Shown: positions 54,563 to 64,000 of the stretch, piece after piece
Layout: each line of letters starts with the position of its first letter
Position numbering within the stretch: position 1 is the first letter of the stretch
From: Ridgeia piscesae
Lineage: Eukaryota > Annelida > Polychaeta > Sabellida > Siboglinidae
Direction of reading: 5' to 3'
Length of the DNA: 64,000 nt
Assembly: GCA_025642075.2 (NCBI GenBank)
Contig: JAODUO010000636.1
Location: 20,001-84,000, forward strand
Notes under the pieces: generated by a model
Told to the model about the DNA's origin: nothing
Database searches by the model: none
What the model saw: only the letters and a program-made list of their open reading frames with translations
Position numbers and translations under genes: made by a program

Positions 54563-55621
54563 ATGGAGAACTCGAGTGAGGCGTACACGGGATACAGACA
54601 CACACAGAGCGCCACCTACACGCAGTACGACGACCCGCAGACTCGGCTGTCCGTGGACCTGTATGCGAGCCCGACTAACACCTCGTACTATGGCTGCTGG
54701 CCAACGTTCTCCACCTACCAACAGAGCTTCATCCACGGCGAACTAAACGTCTACAGGACGGGTGTGTCCAACTCCACGTGTTCGCGATCGTCATGGCAAC
54801 ACCAGACACCGTCGAAGACATCGCTAGACGGGCGCGACCCCTACATCCGGTGCTGCGGCGCATTGCCACCGGGCGCCACCGACTGCTGGCACCCAGGTCA
54901 GATGGACGCGCCAGCGTGCACGACGGATATGACGTATCGTGACTTCATTCTGCCGCGCGCTGACTTCCGGCACGCTGGCATCGCAACGACAGAACCCGAC
55001 TGCATGTCCGGGTTTTGCCAAACGAACACCCCGATTCCCTGGGAGGAAATCGACAAACCGGAAGTTGTTGACACCTGTCCGCGCGCGGACATCTTCAAGC
55101 GGTTTCTGACGTCGGTTCTTGGTCAGACGCCGTCTAAGACGACAACTCCTCGGAATCCAACAACCGGAACTTGCAAATTAACTGACGACAATTCGTGGGA
55201 CAACCGTGACGTCAGCGTAACCACAGTCGAGCGAACGCGCGCGAAAAATGCCCTCGCTAAGCCTCCGGCAACAAAGCGGGCCAAGACAAGCGAGAAAGCC
55301 GTCACCTGTCCCGTCTGTTCGAAGGTGTTCACACGCCGGGCCGGCCTGGCCGTCCACTCGCGCCTACACACAGGTGTCCGGCCGTACTCGTGCAGCGACT
55401 GTAGCCGGACGTTCGCCGACTACTCAGTGTTCGTCCGCCACCGACGCACCCACACCCGCGAGCGGCCCTACGCCTGCCCCGAGTGTGGCGACCGCTTCAC
55501 GCAGTCGGGGAACCTGCTGCGCCATCGACGCAAACAACACTTGCTCGAGTCGGGGCGCCTCACTAGGGCTGACGAACCCACCCCCACGTCCTGCTTCTAC
55601 GACACCCTAGTTGGACTATGA
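54563..55621 (+). CDS. C2H2 zinc-finger protein, 352 residues
   Basis: A single coding exon preceded by the acceptor ATTACATTTTCAG at 54560. The ATG two bases later ([15 protein letters not shown]) is the first in frame after it. The N-terminal 245 residues are Thr/Ser/Tyr-rich without known domains and end in a basic stretch ([13 protein letters not shown]), a likely nuclear localisation signal. Three C2H2 fingers follow: [21 protein letters not shown] (about 249-269, first 20 of 21 residues diagnostic), [21 protein letters not shown] (about 277-297) and [22 protein letters not shown] (about 305-326, X4 between histidines). Linkers HTGVRPYS and HTRERPYA are Krueppel-type, so DNA binding is likely. 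Orthology is not recognised. GC-rich codon use contrasts sharply with the flanks. Confidence 0.93.
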   Translation: MENSSEAYTGYRHTQSATYTQYDDPQTRLSVDLYASPTNTSYYGCWPTFSTYQQSFIHGELNVYRTGVSNSTCSRSSWQHQTPSKTSLDGRDPYIRCCGALPPGATDCWHPGQMDAPACTTDMTYRDFILPRADFRHAGIATTEPDCMSGFCQTNTPIPWEEIDKPEVVDTCPRADIFKRFLTSVLGQTPSKTTTPRNPTTGTCKLTDDNSWDNRDVSVTTVERTRAKNALAKPPATKRAKTSEKAVTCPVCSKVFTRRAGLAVHSRLHTGVRPYSCSDCSRTFADYSVFVRHRRTHTRERPYACPECGDRFTQSGNLLRHRRKQHLLESGRLTRADEPTPTSCFYDTLVGL

Positions 55622-55856
55622 CTGGTCACGTGGTGGTTATTTGATCTAATGTAAATCAGGAACCGTTACAGCCATCAGCGCGATCGAATTGAACTGCGAC
55701 ACGTGGCGTAATGCACCGATATGTGTATGCTATAGAAGAATTTACCTTTTGTATGTACACATAATGTTCTATTTATGTCTGCCCTTGACAATTGTAGGTA
55801 CCTGGGTAATTATTTAATAATTTATTGTTTTCATGTTTAATGTTTGGTGTATGTTG

Positions 55857-55862
55857 AATAAA
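55857..55862 (+). terminator. Poly(A) signal of the zinc-finger gene
   Basis: AATAAA lies 236 nt after the stop in an AT-rich 3' UTR. It is the only canonical hexamer close by. Confidence 0.6.
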
Positions 55863-55879
55863 AAATATCATTTATAATA

Positions 55880-58490
55880 CGTAATACAACTATCTCGTTA
55901 TGACTAGCTGGAGCCAATAAAGCTCGCATTTACACGTTAATTGCGACAGAAGGCGAGACAGGTAGGAAGACACGGGTTCGAAGCCCCGAGAGTGGCGCCC
56001 ATACCCCGTTATCCTCATCCTATGAGTGATCGATATGTACTACAATTTTCCTGAAAGTCCGATAGTAGGCCCACAGAAAGTATACCCAAAGTAGAGCAAC
56101 GTTTTACGTCACTGTTCCGTGTGAATTGGGACGTGCAACTGAAGTTCATATAGAAATACACCCTTACTTTTGGTAAAGGCATCCAATGTCAACAGACCTG
56201 TGTGCCTTTGAACTAGGGATAAAATTCAAGAAAGACAACAATTAGGTCAGTGCGGGGTCGTCTCGTGTTGGAACACGTGACTTCTTGTTGCCGAGTTTGC
56301 CACGAAGATTGTCCAACGTAGTTGCCGATATATACTGCAATACATGCGATAGGTAACCGTGAATGATGAGGTAAACGATAGCGTTGTTCTAAACAGACTT
56401 CCTCGAAATCTACACTTATCTAGAGAAGTACTCTGTAAAGTTGGTAATTCGTATTCTAGTATTCAACTTGTTCCCACGAGCCATTCAACTCGTGCTGGGC
56501 TGTGGCTCAGCACTAGACGACCTCTATAGCTGGCTTTCTTACTTAGCTCCAATTCTCGTTTGTAAGTCGATGGTGATGGAAGTCATTCCACGTCGGTGGC
56601 TTTTTTGGGTGTTGGGTGTTTATTCGCACCCTTTTGGTATAGGCGACGCGGTTGTGATGGGGACAGCTGTGATCCAGCTGATTTTTATTTGGGGGGGGGG
56701 GGAGATCTCATACCGTTTCCATCGACATGTGTTTCCATGTCTATACCTTTAGTAGGTAAACATAAGCTTGTATCTACAATACGAGCTTATGTTTACCCAG
56801 TAAAGGTATAGACATGGGCTTGGCATTTGGATAATTGTATGTGCAATATATAATTATATGTTCATATATAATTCATGATTTATATTAATCTGGTAGCATT
56901 ATTTAATGTCTAATTTAGTTCACTCACTTTAGTTAGGGGTTTGCAACACATAACAAAACATGTAAACATTTTATGAAATATGACCTTTTTGATCTCACCG
57001 GTTTCAATTCGCGTTACTGGCTTTCGGGTATTGTTGAACGGTGTCCTGTGGCGGGTTAGTTAACACAAGTAAAACAAATGTTGTCGTACGACTGCGAATA
57101 ACGACACTGTATGGGCCCACTTTGGTTGAGGAGCCCAGTTTGTGCAACCTTTCCCCTACATGTACAACACTAAAACGTGGTGGGACGATTCCACATCTTA
57201 GACAGGATATGTTTCAGACTAGTAATTATTAAGCTGCGGGCCGAAAGTAGTCGCTAACCTTTGACATGTGCGAGTCATGCGCAATATGCATAAACCGATG
57301 ATAAACGGAAGTAGAACGACGTAACGTTCTGGACTAGGTTGACGTTCAAGACAGTCACACCGGTATAATTGTGCCGGAGAATAATTATGAATCAATTGTC
57401 TACAGAAGGCTACTGTATGCCGCTACTGTGGGACACTCCGTCACCGACGCTGACACGATCGTTATATCGACTCGATATCCGGATGCGTCCCGCACGATTT
57501 GCAACGCCAACGGGGTCAGCAAATCATACGTGACGCAACAAACACCGAAGAACGAAACACGCAACATTGTATCCGAACATTATAAGGACAATGTCCAACG
57601 TTGAACTGTGAAAATATAAACAAAAACGCCAAGCTAATGAACTGTTTGACGCCACCGCCGTTGCAATACAACGCAACTCATAGTACCTCTTTTAATGACG
57701 TAGCAAATGCTCCTCCCGCGATGACGTCACGTAGATGTGTAAATCCAGCACAATAGTCTCAACAGTAGACAATATATGACACGGTAAAAAGTCATCATTT
57801 AAATTTCTCGTCTGCTTACAAGTGCTTCCTGCTGACAACATAATAGAGCAATATTATAGTGCAGAAAGTTGTCACCTTGATAATATAGCCACCTCACAAC
57901 TAAGGTCACCATGGGCTTATCCCATATTATATTTCTGTAACGGTATCGTATATATGAAAATTACTCTCCATTATACCATTATCTGGAAATTCGGGTCACT
58001 TTTATCAGTCCCGAAGGTGACATAATAGTGAGGTTGTGCACAGGTGTACAGCATGAATTAAAGTGTGAACCTCATTTGAGGTCATCTGTCGGATAACAAC
58101 CTCTCATCCCTCACAGCCTCAGTCGGCCTGTTGTACACCAGCTAACACACTGATAACTTCCACTCGCTGGTTATTATTCAGTAAATAGCATAACAAATAT
58201 GGCTATAAGTTAAATTAATATAAACTGTACCATACACACAAAAACATCTCACAAGATAATCACTTATGCTGTCTTTGTGTTTACTGGTTAAATGAATTTA
58301 ATCAGTCTTCACGTCAATAATTGTGAAACAATAACTTGCTCAAATGCGTGTATTAATAATTAACCAACATAGAAAACACATCATGATTATGTCCACATGA
58401 CATTAATGATGCATTCTAAAGCTACTTATACAAAAGTGTTACATACTTGTTATTTGAATATTTATTTCTATACTTTGTATGATATATATA

Positions 58491-58551
<61 letters not shown>

Positions 58552-58717
58552 AACTCTATCTAGCATAGTTTACCATTTCGGTATAAAATGATTACCTTTG
58601 CATACTAATCATAACAATAAAAACAAAACAAAATAAATATATATATATATAATTATATGTATATGCATAAGAACTCCAACGCATTCACGACACATACATA
58701 CAAGCAAGCAAATACAC
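55880..58717. other. Intergenic region with hairpin and TA array
   Basis: Holds a G-run near 56691, an 83-bp hairpin (56735-56817) and a TA array (58482-58550). Frames such as 57371-57604 and 57822-58025 are not recognised as genes. Confidence 0.55.
56735..56817. repeat. 83-bp hairpin-forming inverted repeat
   Basis: 38-bp arms (CCATGTCTATACCTTTAGTA... and its complement) carry about three mismatches and enclose a 7-nt loop, TCTACAA. It could be a pre-miRNA-like stem or a MITE remnant. Confidence 0.8.
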
Positions 58718-58820
58718 ACCTTATGTTCGTTATAACAGAAGTGGTTAACTTTGGCAGGAGTGCCGATTCCGTCTTCATCCATTTGCCTGATGCATGGGAA
58801 GGCACGTACAGTTTCGTCTA
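58718..58820 (-). CDS. Candidate internal exon, weak
   Basis: The minus strand reads ETVRAFPCIRQMDEDGIGTP and then AKVNHFCYNEHK between an acceptor (TGCATTTATCATTAG) and a donor (AAG|GTGTGT). It looks protein-like but lies downstream of the stop at 59134, so it would be an alternative or separate gene's exon. Family not recognised. Confidence 0.35.
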
Positions 58821-59133
58821 ATGATAAATGCAATTACCTTTTACAGAAATACACAATCATAAGGCAGACTACAAGTGAAATATAGCAGCTTATGATCGCG
58901 CACAAGGAAATAAGTAAAGTTTGTTATCAAGCCTGATACATGGCAAACTTCAATCTGCATTTCTGGCGACAACTTTGCGTTTGCTGCAGATATATTAACG
59001 TAGATATATTGTGTCTCAATCAGAATTAAATGCAGACTGACTTTCAAATTAAAATGTGGATTTCAACCAAAACAGATTTCAACCAAACTTCCAAAATGTC
59101 TGCCAGTGTCTGGCAGTACGGGTGGCGCCACCT

Positions 59134-59240
59134 CTACTTGGTGGGAGTGTATGTTCCACCGCGAGTGATGCAGTCCTCCCAGTCCGGCCAGAACGTCTGC
59201 TTCATTGTCTTAAGGTATTCGCCAAGGTTTGGCAGCTCCT
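59134..59240 (-). CDS. Probable 3'-terminal exon of an unrecognised minus-strand gene
   Basis: After a good acceptor (TGTGCTGTCCGCCAG) the minus frame reads ELPNLGEYLKTMKQTFWPDW and then EDCITRGGTYTPTK with a TAG stop at 59134-59136. It begins with two bases of a split codon. Composition is protein-like (aromatic, acidic and structured) and GC-rich compared with the flanks. Upstream exons should lie to the right, possibly beyond the 43-bp satellite. No family was recognised. Confidence 0.55.
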
Positions 59241-59712
59241 CTGGCGGACAGCACAAACAGAAATATATCTACTAGTAATTATAATAATTGTGTTTATTTT
59301 TTAACAAGCATAATTCTCAAAATGTGATAGCATAGGGGTCTACATGAAAATAATTATATCAAGATAAAAGTCAATCAATTAGGGAGTTCAAATAAATTAT
59401 AATACTCATTTTCTTTAAGTTAAATTAAAATGAGGTTTTTGGGGTTCTCTCTCTCTGTCTCTGGAAAATTTTGTTTTAGATAATCTTGAACATGAAATTT
59501 CCTGAAAGGTGGCTCCTCGATAGCGACTAGCATGGTCTTAGAGAAGTCTCCTGATCGTACGTTGTAGTGTTAGTTATTATACATTATTACCATGTTTGCT
59601 GTGATTTTTATATTTGTATTGGTTCTGAGTTATTTGATATGGATATAGTTTTGTTTGAAATACTGGTCGAATAAAACATAATTCTTCTTCTTCTTAATGC
59701 TTCTTCTAGATG
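59241..59712. other. Presumed intron, no feature seen
   Basis: About 470 bp of AT-rich sequence between the candidate exon and the 60-bp repeats. Nothing was recognised. Confidence 0.45.
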
Positions 59713-59728
59713 TTTGTTGGGTGAAAAG

Positions 59729-60012
59729 CTATACAACTTACAACGGAGGTTCCTGCTGTGGCAGATACGAAATAATACATTTGTTTTGCTATACAACTTA
59801 CAACGGAGGTTCCTGCTGTGGCAGATACGAAATAATACATTTGTTTTGCTATACAACTTACAACGGAGGTTCCTGCTGTGGCAGATACGAAATAATACAT
59901 TTGTTTTGCTATACAACTTACAACGGAGGTTCCTGCTGTGGCAGATACGAAAAATACATTTGTTTTGCTATACAACTTACAACGGAGGTTCCTGCTGTGG
60001 CAGATACGAAAG
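59729..60012. repeat. 60-bp minisatellite, about five units
   Basis: Units are essentially identical (GCTATACAACTTACAACGGA, GGTTCCTGCTGTGGCAGATA, CGAAATAATACATTTGTTTT); the last has a 1-2 bp deletion. Because 60 is divisible by three and no stop occurs, 20-residue protein-like repeats appear on both strands. These are considered artefacts. Confidence 0.95.
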
Positions 60013-60112
60013 AATACATATGGTCTGCATGACGAACTCTACAGACGAGGCCTACACTTGAATAGAAGAATACATTGTTTGCAAGAACATTAGTCAGATG
60101 TGCAATGGACAA

Positions 60113-63100
60113 TAATCATGTGGTAAAATCATGAAAACAGATGTACAACAAACACGAATAGGGCGAAACCATGAACAGAACATACAGCAAACAAGAATCA
60201 TAAGGTACAATCATGAACAGAGACATACAGCAAACAAGAATCATAAGGTACAATCATGAACAGAGACATACAGCAAACAAGAATCATAAGGTACAATCAT
60301 GAACAGAGACATTTTCAGCAAACAAGAATCATAAGGTACAATCATGAACAGAGACATAAGCAAACAAGAATCATAAGGTACAATCATGAACAGAGACATA
60401 CAGCAAACAAGAATCATAAGGTACAATCATGAACAGAGACAAACAGCAAACAAGAATCATAAGGTACAATCATGAACAGAGACATAAGCAAACAAGAATC
60501 ATAAGGTACAATCATGAACAGAGACAAACAGCAAACAAGAATCATAAGGTACAATCATGAACAGAGACAAACAGCAAACAAGAATCATAAGGTACAATCA
60601 TGAACAGAGACATACAGCAAACAAGAATCATAAGGTACAATCATGAACAGAGACAAACAGCAAACAAGAATCATAAGGTACAATCATGAACAGAGACATA
60701 GAGCAAACAAGAATCATAAGGTACAATCATGAACAGAGACATACGGCAAACAAGAATCATAAGGTACAATCATGAACAGAGACATAGAGCAAACAAGAAT
60801 CATAAGGTACAATCATGAACAGAGACATACGGCAAACAAGAATCATAAGGTACAATCATGAACAGAGACATAAGCAAACAAGAATCATAAGGTACAATCA
60901 TGAACAGAGACATACAGCAAACAAGAATCATAAGGTACAATCATGAACAGAACATACAGCAAACAAGAATCATAAGGTACAATCATGAACAGAGACATAC
61001 AGCAAACAAGAATCATAAGGTACAATCATGAACAGAGACATAAGCAAACAAGAATCATAAGGTACAATCATGAACAGAGACATACAGCAAACAAGAATCA
61101 TAAGGTACAATCATGAACAGAGACATACAGCAAACGAAATATACATAAGGTACAATCATGAAACAGAGACATACAGCAAACAAGAATCATAAGGTACAAT
61201 CATGAACAGAGACATACAGCAAACAAGAATCATAAGGTACAATCATGAACAGAGACATACAGCAAACAAGAATCATAAGGTACAATCATGAACAGAGACA
61301 TACAGCAAACAAGAATCATAAGGTACAATCATGAACAGAGACATACAGCAAACAAGAATCATAAGGTACAATCATGAACAGAGACATACAGCAAACAAGA
61401 ATCATAAGGTACAATCAGAACAGAGACATACAGCAAACAAGAATCATAAGGTACAATCATGAACAGAGACATACAGCAAACAAGAATCATAAGGTACAAT
61501 CATGAACAGAGACATACAGCAAACAAGAATCATAAGGTACAATCATGAACAGAGACATACAGCAAACAAGAATCATAAGGTACAATCATGAACAGAGACA
61601 TACAGCAAACAAGAATCATAAGGTACAATCATGAACAGAGACATACAGCAAACAAGAATCATAAGGTACAATCATGAACAGAGACATACAGCAAACAAGA
61701 ATCATAAGGTACAATCATGAACAGAGACATACAGCAAACAAGAATCATAAGGTACAATCATGAACAGAGACATACAGCAAACAAGAATCATAAGGTACAA
61801 TCATGAACAGAGACATACAGCAAACAAGAATCATAAGGTACAATCATGAACAGAGACATACAGCAAACAAGAATCATAAGGTACAATCATGAACAGAGAC
61901 ATACAGCAAACAAGAATCATAAGGTACAATCATGAACAGAGACATACAGCAAACAAGAATCATAAGGTACAATCATGAACAGAGACAAACAGCAAACAAG
62001 AATCATAAGGTACAATCATGAACAGAGACATACAGCAAACAAGAATCATAAGGTACAATCATGAACAGAGACAAACAGCAAACAAGAATCATAAGGTACA
62101 ATCATGAACAGAGACAAACAGCAAACAAGAATCATAAGGTACAATCATGAACAGAGACATACAGCAAACAAGAATCATAAGGTACAATCATGAACAGAGA
62201 CAAACAGCAAACAAGAATCATAAGGTACAATCATGAACAGAGACATACAGCAAACAAGAATCATAAGGTACAATCATGAACAGAGACATACAGCAAACAA
62301 GAATCATAAGGTACAATCATGAACAGAGACAAACAGCAAACAAGAATCATAAGGTACAATCATGAACAGAGACATACAGCAAACAAGAATCATAAGGTAC
62401 AATCATGAACAGAGACATACAGCAAACAAGAATCATAAGGTACAATCATGAACAGAGACAAACAGCAAACAAGAATCATAAGGTACAATCATGAACAGAG
62501 ACAAACAGCAAACAAGAATCATAAGGTACAATCATGAACAGAGACAAACAGCAAACAAGAATCATAAGGTACAATCATGAACAGAGACATACAGCAAACA
62601 AGAATCATAAGGTACAATCATGAACAGAGACAAACAGCAAACAAGAATCATAAGGTACAATCATGAACAGAGACAAACAGCAAACAAGAATCATAAGGTA
62701 CAATCATGAACAGAGACATACAGCAAACAAGAATCATAAGGTACAATCATGAACAGAGACAAACAGCAAACAAGAATCATAAGGTACAATCATGAACAGA
62801 GACATACAGCAAACAAGAATCATAAGGTACAATCATGAACAGAGACATACAGCAAACAAGAATCATAAGGTACAATCATGAACAGAGACAAACAGCAAAC
62901 AAGAATCATAAGGTACAATCATGAACAGAGACATACAGCAAACAAGAATCATAAGGTACAATCATGAACAGAGACATACAGCAAACAAGAATCATAAGGT
63001 ACAATCATGAACAGAGACATACAGCAAACAAGAATCATAAGGTACAATCATGAACAGAGACATACAGCAAACAAGAATCATAAGGTACAATCATGAACAG

Positions 63101-64000
63101 AGACATACAGCAAACAAGAATCATAAGGTACAATCATGAACAGAGACAAACAGCAAACAAGAATCATAAGGTACAATCATGAACAGAGACAACAGCAAAC
63201 AAGAATCATAAGGTACAATCATGAACAGAGACATACAGCAAACAAGAATCATAAGGTACAATCATGAACAGAGACATACAGCAAACAAGAATCATAAGGT
63301 ACAATCATGAACAGAGACATACAGCAAACAAGAATCATAAGGTACAATCATGAACAGAGACATAAGCAAACAAGAATCATAAGGTACAATCATGAACAGA
63401 GACATACAGCAAACAAGAATCATAAGGTACAATCATGAACAGAGACATACAGCAAACAAGAATCATAAGGTACAATCATGAACAGAGACATACAGCAAAC
63501 AAGAATCATAAGGTACAATCATGAACAGAGACATACAGCAAACAAGAATCATAAGGTACAATCATGAACAGAGACATACAGCAAACAAGAATCATAAGGT
63601 ACAATCATGAACAGAGACATACAGCAAACAAGAATCATAAGGTACAATCATGAACAGAGACATACAGCAAACAAGAATCATAAGGTACAATCATGAACAG
63701 AGACATACAGCAAAGAAGAATCATAAGGTACAATCATGAACAGAGACATACAGCAAACAAGAATCATAAGGTACAATCATGAACAGAGACATACAGCAAA
63801 GAAGAATCATAAGGTACAATCATGAACAGAGACATACAGCAAACAAGAATCATAAGGTACAATCATGAACAGAGACATACAGCAAAAAGAATCATAAGGT
63901 ACAATCATGAACAGAGACATACAGCAAACAAGAATCATAAGGTACAATCATGAACAGAGACATACAGCAAACAAGAATCATAAGGTACAATCATGAACAG
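60113..64000. repeat. 43-bp satellite, about 90 units, runs off the window
   Basis: The unit is CATACAGCAAACAAGAATCA, TAAGGTACAATCATGAACAG, AGA. The first units are degenerate and it is clean from about 60180. The main variable site is the CATACAG segment (CAAACAG, CATAAG, CATAGAG, CATACGG). Variants cluster: CATACAG units are near-uniform at 61160-61960, and CATACAG and CAAACAG alternate at 61980-62900. This indicates local multi-unit duplication. Confidence 0.97.

Noticed and set aside
54543..55610. Additional proteins in other frames of the zinc-finger exon
   Set aside because: These are shadows of the GC-rich coding frame; none has motifs, whereas the main frame has three C2H2 fingers.
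55965..56005. tRNA gene suggested by GGGTTCGAAGCCC
   Set aside because: The T-arm-like box is present, but the stem does not pair well and no acceptor stem, A box or anticodon arm could be found.
59697..60061. 20-residue Cys/Tyr repeat protein (TTYNGGSCCGRYE-type) in a 111-codon frame
   Set aside because: The 60-bp minisatellite is a multiple of three without stops, so several frames on both strands stay open. There is no start context, conserved domain or splice support.
60113..64000. CRISPR-like array of regularly spaced repeats
   Set aside because: There are no unique spacers; the whole 43-bp unit repeats, and the context is eukaryotic. It is a satellite.

Overview
This is a eukaryotic, animal-type window. 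It has short coding exons bounded by GT-AG introns (one GC-AG), AATAAA poly(A) signals, a tRNA-related SINE family, LINE 3' fragments, a piggyBac-type non-autonomous transposon and a very heavy load of micro- and minisatellites. A LYAR orthologue and a tandem beta-trefoil lectin resembling the earthworm 29-kDa galactose lectin point to an invertebrate metazoan, possibly a spiralian or annelid. The phylum is an inference and is not proved by the sequence.

Layout. (1) About 1.4-12 kb, minus strand: a seven-exon gene for an unrecognised coiled-coil protein (477 residues visible, 5' end possibly missing), its introns packed with CA/GT, CACG, TATAG and TA arrays and one fold-back element. (2) About 15-17.6 kb: two weak exon candidates. 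(3) 17,814-26,371: a head-to-tail tandem duplication of a roughly 4.2-4.36 kb unit. Each copy holds a CCAAT/CRE/TATA promoter-like block, conserved splice signals on both strands, a TA array and a tRNA-related SINE, but no convincing protein. (4) 28.4-32.6 kb, plus strand: a four-exon, 262-residue lectin of two ricin-B-type beta-trefoils, with a truncated duplicate of its first coding exon upstream. (5) 36.6-44.8 kb, plus strand: LYAR, a nucleolar zinc-finger protein (seven coding exons, 357 residues). (6) About 47.2-55.9 kb, plus strand: a single-coding-exon C2H2 zinc-finger protein (352 residues), with a possible distant 5' non-coding exon. (7) About 58.7-64 kb, minus strand: a probable 3'-terminal exon of an unrecognised gene, a 60-bp repeat carrying splice-like signals, and a 43-bp satellite of at least 3.8 kb that runs off the window.

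The most interesting pattern is that minisatellites repeatedly sit on or beside exon borders. In LYAR the start-codon/acceptor, the donor of coding exon 4 and the acceptor of the last exon each match the repeat unit next to them, and a fourth array begins about 20 nt after the exon 6 donor. A 60-bp array on the minus strand near 59.7-60.0 kb repeats an acceptor, a 14-nt segment and a donor about five times. No operon-like or pathway link between the neighbouring genes is visible.
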